From positions 61,373 through 125,372 of the forward strand of contig NZ_JYNX01000038.1 of assembly GCF_001044255.1 (NCBI RefSeq): a stretch of DNA of 64,000 nucleotides. The letters are read 5' to 3'. This document shows, in pieces, positions 34,623 to 43,199 of this stretch. Each line of letters opens with the position of its first letter. Position 1 is the stretch's first letter. This DNA is from Mycolicibacterium chubuense (GTDB lineage Bacteria; Actinomycetota; Actinomycetes; Mycobacteriales; Mycobacteriaceae). Position numbers and translations under genes: made by a program. A model generated the notes under the pieces. It had not been told where the DNA came from, did no database searches, and was given only the letters and a program-made list of their open reading frames with translations.

Positions 34623-37151
34623 CGTTGCGTCACTGGGGATTCCGACGGTGTCGAAGGCATTGCCGATCGCGCTCTGCTGCGCGGCGCTCAGGCCGAGGGC
34701 ACGCGCCGCGCTGAGCACCGCGGCTCGCCCGTCGGTGAAGACCGAATCGGTGCTGAGCCGGTACAGCGCGTGATAGAAGACCGTGGCCCACATGTCGTTC
34801 GAGATACCCGCCGTTGCAGGGTCGGTCATCATCAGGTACGCCGCATGGCTGAAGATCGTGCTGTTGACGTGCTCTCCGGCGTCGTCGCCCAGCCCTTTGT
34901 AGCGGCTCGCGTACGTGTCGCGGTAGGGGCCCATCGACGTACTGATCGACGTGGGATCGGCCAGGTTGCGCACGGCCCCGAGTTGGGAGTCCTCCCCGAG
35001 CAGCCAGCGCTGGGTTCCCGTCTTGTTCTCGATCAGCATGCCCATGATGTCGGCCATCGCCTCGTTGAGAGCTCCGGACTCCCCGTAGTCGAGCACCGAA
35101 CCGCCCGATGGCCCGCCCACGACGAAGCTGATCACCGCATGGGTGAATTCGTGGCCGATGACGTCGACGGCGGCCTCGAGGTGGCCGCTGTCGCCGAAGG
35201 CGAGCTGCTCGCGGCCCGGATCCCAGAAGGCGTTGGCGTAACCGCCGGCCGACCTCTGCGGGTTGTACAGGATGCTGACGTCGACGGGTGCACCGTTGCC
35301 GTCGAACGACCTGCGGCCCAACACATCCCGGTAGTAGTCGTAGACCAGCGCGGTGTTGGCGTGGGCGGACACGCCGCCGGTGTTCCAGCCCAGGAGGCCG
35401 CGCTTGACCACGGTCCCCGGCAGCACGCCGCCGCCCAGACCGAAGAACGGGTACGACGTCTTGTACGTGGTGATGTCGCGGCCGGCGTCGATCAGACGAT
35501 AGGTGGTGAACCAGGACGTCGTACGGACGTCGACGGTGATGAGTCGCGTCCTGCCTGCCCAATCCTTGGCGGAGTTCACGGCCGTGAGCGGCACGGCGTT
35601 GGGGACGCTGACGAGCACCGTCGCCGTCTGTGCGCCCTCGGCGCCGACCAGCCAGGTGGTCCCCGGCCGGTAGAACAGGGAACGCGGCGCGGCGCCGACG
35701 ACACGCCACGCGAGGCTGGGGGCCGTCTGGTCGTCGGGGGCGTAGATGACCAGTTGCTTGGTGAACGTCGCGCGAGGGCGTGCGATCGCCGCGATCTCGG
35801 CGTTGCCGTCCATCCGGGCGTCGGGTGTCACGTCGAAAGCCGCTGACACGCCCCGGTAGTTGTTGAACAGCCCGGTCACCGTGCCGTGCGCGTCGGTCAC
35901 CAGGATCACGTCGCTGCCGACGACGGGTATTCCGCCGACGGTCTCGGTGTAGCGGTAGAAGGTCTCGGCAGTGTCTCCGGTTCCGGCCGTGACGGTGGAG
36001 ATGGCCGCGGGGTCGGCGAAGCCGGCGGCGGCGCCGAGCGTCGCGGCGATGTCGTTCATCACCGCGGCCGCGGCGGCGGCATCGGTGACCACCCTGTCGG
36101 TGAAGGGTCCGTCGATGCTGCGGGGCGGCGCGGTGCCGGCGGCCAGGGTGGCGTCGGCGGAGACGGCGATGACGACCTCGGTCGGCCGGTTCGCGCCGAG
36201 CAGCCCGAGCAGGCCGTGAACGTGGAGCGGGTTGCCGGGGGTGTCGTCGACGGTGACCGTGAAACTGTCTGCGCGGCCGGCTTTTCCGGCGAACGGGGTG
36301 TAGACGAACCCGCCGTCGGCGTCGATACTCACCGTGCCATAGGCCGCGGCTGAGCTGACGGTGTAGGTCAGGGAGGCGTCGTCGTAGTCGGTGGCGTTGA
36401 GGCTTCCGCGCAGCGTGCCGTCGGGGCCGGGTCCGGAGGTGGTCGGCGCTGCGGTCGGTCGCTGGTTGTGCAGGGTGTACTGCGACTGCCGTACCGCCAA
36501 CCACAGCGACTGCACCAGGGCTGAGGCCGGGGCGCTGGGCAGCGGCAGCCCGTCGGGCAGCGGGCGCAGCCCGGACCACGTCAGCACGTCGGTGGCGATG
36601 CTCTTCACCGTCACGGGTCGCGCGCTCACCACGCTGCGCAGTGTCGGCCGTTCCGGCGGGGTGTCGACGGTGACGGCCTCGGTCGTGCGGGCGGCCGCCG
36701 GTTCGGGGCGGGCGGTGACCGCCGGTGCTGCCGACTCGGGCGTCTCCGGTCCTTCGATGGCAGACCGTTCCGGCGTCGCGGGTGCGTCGGCCTTCTCGGC
36801 CCGCGCCTCGACGTGTCGGGCGGCACGACGGTGACGGCCGCCTGCCGTCGACGTGATTCGGGACCCGGCCTCGGTGAGGTTCTCGGTGTCGGCGGGCTCG
36901 GTGTCGGCGGGCTCGGTGGCACGGGAGGCCGGCTCGGTGTCGGGAGCGGCGTGCGCGGTGCTGGTATCGGTGTCAGTGCTGGTATCGGCGCCTGCGGCGG
37001 CCGCGGACGCCGTAGTGTCGGCGGAGTCGGTGGGAGCGGCCGCGGCGACGCCCGGTCCGGCCGCCAGTCCGATGCCGATCCCGATCAGCGCCACGCCGGT
37101 GGACAGCGTCGAGGTCGACCAGCGCTTCTGCGGTCGGTCACACCGGGCCAC
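34602..37151 (-). CDS. secreted M4-family (thermolysin-like) metalloprotease with cadherin-like domain
   Basis: An 849-aa exported protease. A signal peptide (about residues 15-39, ending AAAAP) leads into a roughly 130-residue low-complexity Thr/Ala/Asp/Glu-rich linker. A beta-sandwich cadherin/VCBS-like domain follows (SLNATDYDDASLTYTVSSAAAYGTVSIDADGGFVYTP), then an FTP-type propeptide, and then the M4 catalytic domain with HEFTH (His667, Glu668, His671) and the NEAMAD third ligand. It is probably matured by cleavage outside the cell. The GTG start at 37151 has a GGAGGGGGG ribosome site. Few M4 proteases are described in mycobacteria. Confidence 0.87.
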   Translation of the reverse strand: MARCDRPQKRWSTSTLSTGVALIGIGIGLAAGPGVAAAAPTDSADTTASAAAAGADTSTDTDTSTAHAAPDTEPASRATEPADTEPADTENLTEAGSRITSTAGGRHRRAARHVEARAEKADAPATPERSAIEGPETPESAAPAVTARPEPAAARTTEAVTVDTPPERPTLRSVVSARPVTVKSIATDVLTWSGLRPLPDGLPLPSAPASALVQSLWLAVRQSQYTLHNQRPTAAPTTSGPGPDGTLRGSLNATDYDDASLTYTVSSAAAYGTVSIDADGGFVYTPFAGKAGRADSFTVTVDDTPGNPLHVHGLLGLLGANRPTEVVIAVSADATLAAGTAPPRSIDGPFTDRVVTDAAAAAAVMNDIAATLGAAAGFADPAAISTVTAGTGDTAETFYRYTETVGGIPVVGSDVILVTDAHGTVTGLFNNYRGVSAAFDVTPDARMDGNAEIAAIARPRATFTKQLVIYAPDDQTAPSLAWRVVGAAPRSLFYRPGTTWLVGAEGAQTATVLVSVPNAVPLTAVNSAKDWAGRTRLITVDVRTTSWFTTYRLIDAGRDITTYKTSYPFFGLGGGVLPGTVVKRGLLGWNTGGVSAHANTALVYDYYRDVLGRRSFDGNGAPVDVSILYNPQRSAGGYANAFWDPGREQLAFGDSGHLEAAVDVIGHEFTHAVISFVVGGPSGGSVLDYGESGALNEAMADIMGMLIENKTGTQRWLLGEDSQLGAVRNLADPTSISTSMGPYRDTYASRYKGLGDDAGEHVNSTIFSHAAYLMMTDPATAGISNDMWATVFYHALYRLSTDSVFTDGRAAVLSAARALGLSAAQQSAIGNAFDTVGIPSDATSSVVAA

Positions 37152-37250
37152 GGTGACCCCCCTCCGCGAAGGTGTGCTGTAGCGGGGAATTTACCACCAC
37201 CGACTTCGGATGCGGCCATCTGCGGAGGATTCGCCGGCGCCGGTGTCACC

Positions 37251-37256
37251 TACCGT
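37251..37256 (+). promoter_or_regulatory. -10 box (TACCGT), leaderless aldo/keto reductase
   Basis: TACCGT ends 6 nt before ATG 37263. No Shine-Dalgarno intervenes. Confidence 0.5.
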
Positions 37257-37262
37257 GGAGCC

Positions 37263-38231
37263 ATGAAATACATCGACGTGGACGGGGTCGGACGGGTCAG
37301 CCGGATCGGCCTGGGGACCTGGCAGTTCGGCTCGCGGGAGTGGGGCTACGGCGACACGTACGCGGCGGGCGCGGCCCGCGACATCGTCTCCCGCGCCCTC
37401 GCCCTCGGGGTGACGCTGTTCGACACCGCCGAGGTCTACGGCTTCGGGCGCAGCGAACGCATCCTCGCCGAGGCGCTCGGCGATCAGCGCGCCGAGGTGG
37501 CCGTCGCCAGCAAGGTGTTCCCGGTGGCGCCGTTCCCCGCGGTGGTCAAGCAGCGCGCCCGGGCCAGCGCGCAGCGGCTGCAGCTCGACCGCATCCCGCT
37601 CTACCAGATCCATCAGCCCAACCCGGTGGTGCCGGATTCGGTGATCATGCCCGGCATGCGCGACCTGCTCGACAGCGGACTGATCGGCGCGGCCGGGGTG
37701 TCGAACTACTCGCTGGCGCGCTGGCGCAAGGCCGATGCCGCGCTGGGGCGGCCCGTGGTGAGCAATCAGGTGCACTTCTCCCTCGCCCATCCCGACGCGC
37801 TCGACGATCTGGTTCCGTTCGCCGAACGGGAGAACCGGATCGTCATCGCCTACAGCCCTCTGGCGCAGGGCCTGCTCGGTGGTAAGTACGGCGAGCACAA
37901 CCGGCCCGGCGGCGTGCGGGCGGTGAACCCTCTGTTCGCGCCCGAGAACCTGCGCCGCATCGAGCCGCTGCTGCAGATCCTGCGCGATGTGGCCGCCGAC
38001 CTCGGCGCCGAGCCGGCACAGGTCGCGCTGGCCTGGCTGATCGCCCTGCCCGGCGTCGTCGCCATCCCCGGCGCGTCCAGCGTGGCTCAACTCGAGTTCA
38101 ACGTCGCCGCAGCGGACCTCGAGCTGAGCGTGCAGGCACGCGACGCGCTCACCGCCGCGGCGCGGGCGTTCCGTCCCGTGCCACCGACCCGGATCGTCAC
38201 CGACCTGATCAAGAAGAAGCTGGGGCGGTGA
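37263..38231 (+). CDS. aldo/keto reductase
   Basis: A 322-aa (beta/alpha)8 NADPH-dependent reductase. The catalytic Asp and Tyr lie in LFDTAEVYGFGRSE, Lys in VASKVF and His in YQIHQPNP. The C-terminal cofactor segment IPGASSVAQLEFN is typical. It reduces aldehydes or ketones; substrate unknown. The ATG at 37263 follows a TACCGT box by 6 nt. Homologous to the Rv2298-type mycobacterial reductases by recollection. Confidence 0.9.
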   Translation: MKYIDVDGVGRVSRIGLGTWQFGSREWGYGDTYAAGAARDIVSRALALGVTLFDTAEVYGFGRSERILAEALGDQRAEVAVASKVFPVAPFPAVVKQRARASAQRLQLDRIPLYQIHQPNPVVPDSVIMPGMRDLLDSGLIGAAGVSNYSLARWRKADAALGRPVVSNQVHFSLAHPDALDDLVPFAERENRIVIAYSPLAQGLLGGKYGEHNRPGGVRAVNPLFAPENLRRIEPLLQILRDVAADLGAEPAQVALAWLIALPGVVAIPGASSVAQLEFNVAAADLELSVQARDALTAAARAFRPVPPTRIVTDLIKKKLGR

Positions 38232-38248
38232 CCGCTGCGGGCCCCCTC

Positions 38249-38254
38249 TAGGCT
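38249..38254 (+). promoter_or_regulatory. -10 box (TAGGCT), leaderless phosphatase gene
   Basis: TAGGCT ends 6 nt before GTG 38261, only 17 bp after the preceding stop, so this gene has its own promoter. Confidence 0.45.
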
Positions 38255-38260
38255 GTCACG

Positions 38261-39910
38261 GTGACCCTTCTGCTCGGTCCGGTGCTGCGCCACGTCGGTG
38301 ACACGACCGCAACGGTGTGGGTGCAGACCGACGCCTCCGCCGAGGTGGAGGTGCTGGGCTGCCGCACCCGAACGTTCGAGGTGCAGGGCTGCCACTACGC
38401 CCTCGTTCCAGTCAGCGGGCTGACCCCGGACTCCACCACCGCCTACGAGGTGCACGTCGACGGCACCAAGTGCTGGCCGGAGGCGGACACCCCGTTCCCG
38501 CCGAGCGTGATCAGAACGCGGGGGCCGGAGACGGCCGACCGGCTGAAGGTGATCTTCGGATCGTGCCGCTATCCCAAGACCGGCGACGCCAAGCTCGACG
38601 AGAAGCTCGGCCTGGATGCCCTGGACTGCTACGCCACCCGGCTGACCTCGATGCCGGTCGACGAATGGCCGGATGCGCTGCTGCTGCTCGGCGATCAGGT
38701 CTACGCCGACGAACTGACCCCCGAGGCGCGCCGTCATCTCGCCGGCCGTCGATCAGGGCGGCGCTCCACCAACAGCCGCCCGCCCGACGAGGTGGTCTCG
38801 TTCTCCGAGTACGTGGGCCTCTACCGGCACACCTGGGGCGATCCGGAGATCCGGTGGATCCTGTCCACGCTGCCCACCGCGATGATCTTCGACGACCATG
38901 ACATTCGCGATGACTGGAACACCTCGGCGACGTGGCGGGCCGACATCAACGCCGAGCCCTGGTGGCGCGACCGCATCCGCGCCGGCCTGGCCTCGTACTG
39001 GGTGTACCAGCACCTGGGCAATCTGAGCCCGGGCGAACTCGACACCGATGAGGACTACCAGAAGGTGCTCGCCGCCGACGGGGACTGCTGGCCACTGCTC
39101 GCCGAGCTGGCCGACCGCGCCGACAGCGAGGTCGACGGCGACAAGGGGCTGCGGTTCAGTTTCCGCTGGGACCTGGGCCGCAGCCGGCTGGTCATGGTGG
39201 ACTCCCGCAACGCCCGCATCCTCGACGGCGGGGAACGGAAGATGCTGGGCGACCGCGAGTTCGCGTGGGTCGAGCAGCAGGTCGGTGACGACCTGGACAG
39301 CGTCGACCACCTGATCATCGGGTCGTCGCTGCCGTGGCTGCTGCCACCCGCGCTCGCCGACCTGCAGACCGTCAACGAGATCGCGGCCGGCCGCGACGGG
39401 CTGCGCGGGCGGCTCGGCGAAAAGATCAGGCAGACCGCCGATCTCGAGCACTGGCCGGCGTTCTTCGCGTCGTTCCTGCGGCTCGGCGAGCTCATCGCCG
39501 CCGCCGCGTCGTCGCCGCAGGGGCCCGCCACGATCTCGGTGCTGTCCGGCGACGTCCACCACAGCTACGCCGCGCGCGCCGATTTCGGCGTGCCGACGCC
39601 GACGCGGGTGCATCAGCTGGTCTGCTCGCCGGTGCACAACTACGTGCCGGCCTTCGTCAAGCCCGCGTTCAAGCTGGGCTGGTCGGCACCGGCGGCCCGG
39701 CTCACCCGACGCTGGGCGCGCCGCGCAGGCTCGCCGGAGCTGCCGGTGTCATGGCGCAACCTGAGCGGACCGCTCTTCGGCAACACCATCGCCTCGCTGA
39801 ACGCGACGGGCCGTCACGCGGAGGTGGTCTTCGAGCAGCCCACCGACGACGGAAACCTGACCGAGGTGACCACGGTCGCGCTCAGTGCACCCCTTCCATC
39901 TGGCGGCTGA
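38261..39910 (+). CDS. PhoD-like phosphatase / phosphodiesterase
   Basis: A 549-aa calcineurin-like enzyme of the PhoD family. An N-terminal Ig-like domain (TATVWVQTDASAEVEV) precedes the metallophosphatase domain: FGSCRYP, LLLGDQVYADE (metal-bridging Asp), MIFDDHDIRDDWN and VLSGDVHHSYAAR. No signal peptide is present, so unlike secreted alkaline phosphatase D it may be cytoplasmic. GTG 38261 follows a TAGGCT box. It overlaps the POT transporter gene on the other strand by 29 bp. Confidence 0.87.
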   Translation: MTLLLGPVLRHVGDTTATVWVQTDASAEVEVLGCRTRTFEVQGCHYALVPVSGLTPDSTTAYEVHVDGTKCWPEADTPFPPSVIRTRGPETADRLKVIFGSCRYPKTGDAKLDEKLGLDALDCYATRLTSMPVDEWPDALLLLGDQVYADELTPEARRHLAGRRSGRRSTNSRPPDEVVSFSEYVGLYRHTWGDPEIRWILSTLPTAMIFDDHDIRDDWNTSATWRADINAEPWWRDRIRAGLASYWVYQHLGNLSPGELDTDEDYQKVLAADGDCWPLLAELADRADSEVDGDKGLRFSFRWDLGRSRLVMVDSRNARILDGGERKMLGDREFAWVEQQVGDDLDSVDHLIIGSSLPWLLPPALADLQTVNEIAAGRDGLRGRLGEKIRQTADLEHWPAFFASFLRLGELIAAAASSPQGPATISVLSGDVHHSYAARADFGVPTPTRVHQLVCSPVHNYVPAFVKPAFKLGWSAPAARLTRRWARRAGSPELPVSWRNLSGPLFGNTIASLNATGRHAEVVFEQPTDDGNLTEVTTVALSAPLPSGG

Positions 39911-41336
39911 TCCACGGCGAGATGACGAACACCACGGCACCGGCGGCCACCGCGACCACGCCCAGGATGCCGAAGTAGGCGAACTCCCGCGACGAGTCGT
40001 AGTAGCCGGCGAGCACCCCGGACATCGCGGTGCCGAGGCCGACCGAGAAGAAGTACAGGGCCATCATCTGTGCGCGGAACGCCTCCGGAGCCAGCTTGGT
40101 GGTCACCGACAGGCCGATCGGGGAGAGCAGCAGTTCGGACACCGCGAACACGGCCATGATCGCCATCACGAGCAAGGCGGGCGTCGCCTTGCCCGTCGTG
40201 CCGGCCAGCGGCACGAAGCACAGGAACGCCAGGCCCATGCCGATGACGCCGTAGGCGAACTTGCGCGGCGTGGTGGGCGCGCGGTTGCCCAGCCGGGTCC
40301 ACAGCAGCGCGAACAGCGGCGAGAGCAGGATGATCCACACCGGTTCGATGGAGCCGATCCAACTCGACGGCGCCGTCCAGCCGAAGATCGACCAGTTCAT
40401 CCTCTCGTCGGAGTAGACGGCCAGCACCGTGAAGATCTGCTGGAACAGCGACCAGAACACCGCGTTGGCGATGAACAGCGGGATGAACGCGCGGACCCGG
40501 ACCCGCTCTTCGGTGGTGACGTGGCCGCTGCGCAGCATGACCGCGAAATACACCACCGATGCGACGACGATGACGCCGGTGGTCACCTGCGACAGGTTGG
40601 CCAGCGTGACGAGCTTCAGCGCGATCGCGATGCCGATCACCACCAGGCCGGCGACCATGACGGCGACGGTCTTACCGATGGCGTTGCGCGGCAACGGGTT
40701 CGGTACGTCGCGGCCGTGCTCGCCGAGGTTGCGCCGGAACGCCACGTACTGCGCCAGGCCCAGGGCCATCCCGATTGCGGCCGCGCCGAAACCGTAGTGG
40801 AATCCGACGTGGGTCTGCAGCAACCCGGTGATCAGCGGCCCGATGAACGCGCCCAGGTTGATGCCCAGGTAGAACAGCGTGAAACCGCCGTCGGCGCGCG
40901 CGTCACCCTTGTCGTAGAGCGTGCCGAGCAGCGACGACGCGTTGGCCTTGAGCGCGCCCGAACCCAGTGCCACGCACACCAGCCCGACGCCTACACCGGT
41001 CAGTCCGGGCAGCACGGCCAGTGCGATGTGCCCGATCATCACCACCACACCGCCGTAGAAGACGGTGCGCTCCATGCCCAGCAGTCGGTCGGCCACCCAG
41101 CCGCCGAGCACGGTGGACAGGTACACCAATCCGCCGTAGGCGCCGACGATTCCGGTGGCGGTGCTCTGCGGCAGCCCGAGGCCGCCGTCGGTCACGGAGT
41201 AGTACAGGTAGTACGCCAGGATCGTGAGCATCCCGTAGAAGGAGAATCGTTCCCACAACTCGACGCCGAACAGGTTGGTCAGTCCGATCGGGTGCCCGAA
41301 GAACGTGCGCTGACGCTGATGGTCTCGGATGGTCAT
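39882..41336 (-). CDS. POT/PTR-family proton-dependent oligopeptide transporter
   Basis: A 484-aa polytopic MFS-type transporter. The N-terminal signature is WERFSFYGM. The proton-coupling ExxERF-type motif appears in FGVELWERF, and FTLFYLGINLGAFIGPLI is the PTR2 signature in helix 5. It carries di- and tripeptides with protons (DtpT/DtpA type). I chose ATG 41336 (MTIRDHQ) because the upstream extension is proline-rich and unlike the family. Divergent from the DUF427 gene. Confidence 0.9.
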   Translation of the reverse strand: MTIRDHQRQRTFFGHPIGLTNLFGVELWERFSFYGMLTILAYYLYYSVTDGGLGLPQSTATGIVGAYGGLVYLSTVLGGWVADRLLGMERTVFYGGVVVMIGHIALAVLPGLTGVGVGLVCVALGSGALKANASSLLGTLYDKGDARADGGFTLFYLGINLGAFIGPLITGLLQTHVGFHYGFGAAAIGMALGLAQYVAFRRNLGEHGRDVPNPLPRNAIGKTVAVMVAGLVVIGIAIALKLVTLANLSQVTTGVIVVASVVYFAVMLRSGHVTTEERVRVRAFIPLFIANAVFWSLFQQIFTVLAVYSDERMNWSIFGWTAPSSWIGSIEPVWIILLSPLFALLWTRLGNRAPTTPRKFAYGVIGMGLAFLCFVPLAGTTGKATPALLVMAIMAVFAVSELLLSPIGLSVTTKLAPEAFRAQMMALYFFSVGLGTAMSGVLAGYYDSSREFAYFGILGVVAVAAGAVVFVISPWISRQMEGVH

Positions 41337-41393
41337 GGGTCCAGCGTGCCCCCCGGGGGCGGTGATCGAAACAGGGGAGGCAGAATTTCGGCC

Positions 41394-41399
41394 TACACT
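41394..41399 (+). promoter_or_regulatory. -10 box (TACACT), leaderless DUF427 gene
   Basis: TACACT ends 7 nt before ATG 41407. Confidence 0.5.
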
Positions 41400-41406
41400 C
41401 GGCGGC

Positions 41407-41898
41407 ATGCCCGTACCGGACAAGCCCCGACCTGGACAGGAGTCGGTGTGGGACTATCCCCGTCCCCCACGTCTCGAGGAGTTCGCCGGGTCGATCACCG
41501 TCGAACTGGGCGGTCAGGTGATCGCGTCCACCGACCGCGCCTGGCGGGTGCTCGAAACCAGCCATCCCCCCACCTACTACCTGCCGGCCGAAAGCTTCAG
41601 CGACGGCGTGCTGCGTCCCGCCGACGGGGCGTCCTGGTGCGAATGGAAGGGGCAGGCAAGCTATTTCGACCTGGTGACGCCGACAGCCGTGGCGCCGCGG
41701 GCGGCGTGGACGTATCGGTCGCCGACGCGCGGGTTCACCGCGATCGCCGGGGCGGTGGCCGTGATGGCTGCCGCGGTGGACCGGTGCACCGTCAACGGGG
41801 AGGACGTCGTGCCGCAACCCGGCGGGTTCTACGGCGGCTGGATCAACAGCTGGATCGCCGGCCCCTTCAAAGGGGTGCCGGGCTCGATGGGCTGGTGA
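41407..41898 (+). CDS. DUF427-family protein
   Basis: A 163-aa DUF427 protein: EFAGSITVELGGQVIASTDRAWRVLETSHPPTYYLP is diagnostic, followed by SWCEWKGQASYFDL and AAWTYRSPT. The family forms a small beta-tent fold with no established activity. ATG 41407 follows a TACACT -10 by 7 nt, so the transcript is probably leaderless. It ends 7 bp short of the convergent secreted-protein gene. Confidence 0.88.
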   Translation: MPVPDKPRPGQESVWDYPRPPRLEEFAGSITVELGGQVIASTDRAWRVLETSHPPTYYLPAESFSDGVLRPADGASWCEWKGQASYFDLVTPTAVAPRAAWTYRSPTRGFTAIAGAVAVMAAAVDRCTVNGEDVVPQPGGFYGGWINSWIAGPFKGVPGSMGW

Positions 41899-41905
41899 GT
41901 CGCGC

Positions 41906-42196
41906 TCAGCAGCCGAGGTTGAGGGCGGCGGCGCTGACGATGTCGCTACCGGTCGCCAGTGCGATACCCATCTGCCGGTAGAGGGTCTCGACCGCGACCG
42001 GCGCTGGCTGTCCTGCGTCGAGGATCGCGCACGAGATCGAGCCGGCGTTCAGCAGCTGCTCGCGGGTCAGCGACGTGTACACCGGTTCCAGCCCGGCGAG
42101 GAACGCGGCGGTGTCGGCGCCGGCCGGCGGCGCCAGCGCCAGTAGCGCGGCCACCGCGGTCGCCCCGCACAGACCAGTCATCACCGATCGGTTCAC
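41906..42196 (-). CDS. DUF732-like small secreted protein
   Basis: A 96-aa secreted protein. A signal peptide (VMTGLCGATAVAALLALAPPAGA, cleaved before DTAAF) is followed by a helical mature part with two Cys (SCAIL, LGC). The FLAGLEPVYTSL then SISCAILDAG pattern matches DUF732-type mycobacterial exported proteins. The GTG at 42196 has a CAGGGGG ribosome site; TAAGAT (minus strand, 42221-42226) is a good -10 with a short leader. Confidence 0.77.
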   Translation of the reverse strand: MNRSVMTGLCGATAVAALLALAPPAGADTAAFLAGLEPVYTSLTREQLLNAGSISCAILDAGQPAPVAVETLYRQMGIALATGSDIVSAAALNLGC

Positions 42197-42266
42197 ATCC
42201 AGCCCCCTGTCGTCGCTGACATCTTAGGACGGTCGGCCCGTGCCCGGATGACGAACGCGCCCTTCA

Positions 42267-42464
42267 TCAGTCCGCGAGCCAACCGTACTGGCGACCGCAG
42301 TCGGCGCATTCGACGTCGAGGAACCAGCGGCTGACCCGGTCGGACCCGGCCGACCAGGTGGGCTGTGACGACACGACCGGTGACGTTCGGCCGCAGTTCC
42401 CACATCGGGCCTCGGTCGGAGCGGTCACCCCTCGAACGTAACCGCGATCGACGGCCTTGGCCAC
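42267..42464 (-). CDS. mini zinc-ribbon protein
   Basis: A 65-aa protein with two CxxC knuckles (CGNCGR and CADCGRQYGW), the pattern of a zinc ribbon. The GTG start at 42464 is supported by AGGAG five bases upstream, located 9 bp after the preceding gene's stop, so it belongs to the same message. It is the last member of the five-gene protease/zinc-ribbon set. A role in RNA or protein binding is possible; nothing more can be read. Confidence 0.65.
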   Translation of the reverse strand: MAKAVDRGYVRGVTAPTEARCGNCGRTSPVVSSQPTWSAGSDRVSRWFLDVECADCGRQYGWLAD

Positions 42465-42473
42465 CGTCGCTCC

Positions 42474-43199
42474 TCAGCGGGGTGGGTCGCCCCGCCACGA
42501 AAAGCTGTTGACGTATTTGCCCATGTCGAGGGCGAGTTGGACGTTGGCGCCCGACGGCTTGCCGGGGCCGAAGTCCGGCCCGAACTGGTGGTACGGGCCG
42601 ACGACCGAGGCGACCAGGGCCAGATCGTTCTTGACCGCCACCATCACGATCACCCGCATCCGGGAGTAGCTGCTCGTGCCGCCCTGCGGGTAGTAGTCGA
42701 TCGCCTCCCCGTAGCCGGGCTGGTAGCCCACCATCGCGTTGGGGATCTCGTAGGCCGTGCGGGGATCCGGAACGTGGGCGCCCACCAGGTCGGTGGCGAT
42801 CTGGCGCGCATCCCTGCCGCGAGCGGGTTCGCTGAACAGTCGCATCGTCCCGCCCTCCCCACCGGTGAACTCCGCGGTGACGCCCTCGTTCTGCGTGGTG
42901 ATGCGGTAGGCCGCGCCAGAGGCGGGATAGGAGACCGAGAAGGATCCGTCAGGGGCGGTGAAGCGCGGATTGATGGCGACGGGCGTGCCGGTGGGCGGCC
43001 GGCCGCAGTCCGGCGGGCACACGTAGCGCACCGGCGCCGGGGTGGTCTTCGCCGAGATGGCGGCGAGCACGGCGCCGACGATGATGACCGGTATCAGCCA
43101 TAGCAGCAACACCTTTCGGTGCGAGCTGCGGCGTATGGACGTCGCCTCGTAGCGCTTCCCGCTGACCGCGTAGCCGGGAAAGAACGTGGTGGTGGTCAA
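42474..43199 (-). CDS. single-pass membrane protein of the S53/zinc-ribbon cluster
   Basis: A 241-aa protein with a short basic cytoplasmic N-terminus, one helix (residues about 29-48, VLLLWLIPVIIVGAVLAAIS), a Cys pair CPPDC just outside, and an approximately 180-residue extracytoplasmic beta-rich domain (GSFSVSYPASGAAYRITT). I recognise no family. Its TTG start at 43199 overlaps the preceding TGA (TTGA), so it is translationally coupled to the zinc-ribbon membrane protein. Topology suggests an exported sensor or substrate-binding domain. Confidence 0.72.
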   Translation of the reverse strand: MTTTTFFPGYAVSGKRYEATSIRRSSHRKVLLLWLIPVIIVGAVLAAISAKTTPAPVRYVCPPDCGRPPTGTPVAINPRFTAPDGSFSVSYPASGAAYRITTQNEGVTAEFTGGEGGTMRLFSEPARGRDARQIATDLVGAHVPDPRTAYEIPNAMVGYQPGYGEAIDYYPQGGTSSYSRMRVIVMVAVKNDLALVASVVGPYHQFGPDFGPGKPSGANVQLALDMGKYVNSFSWRGDPPR

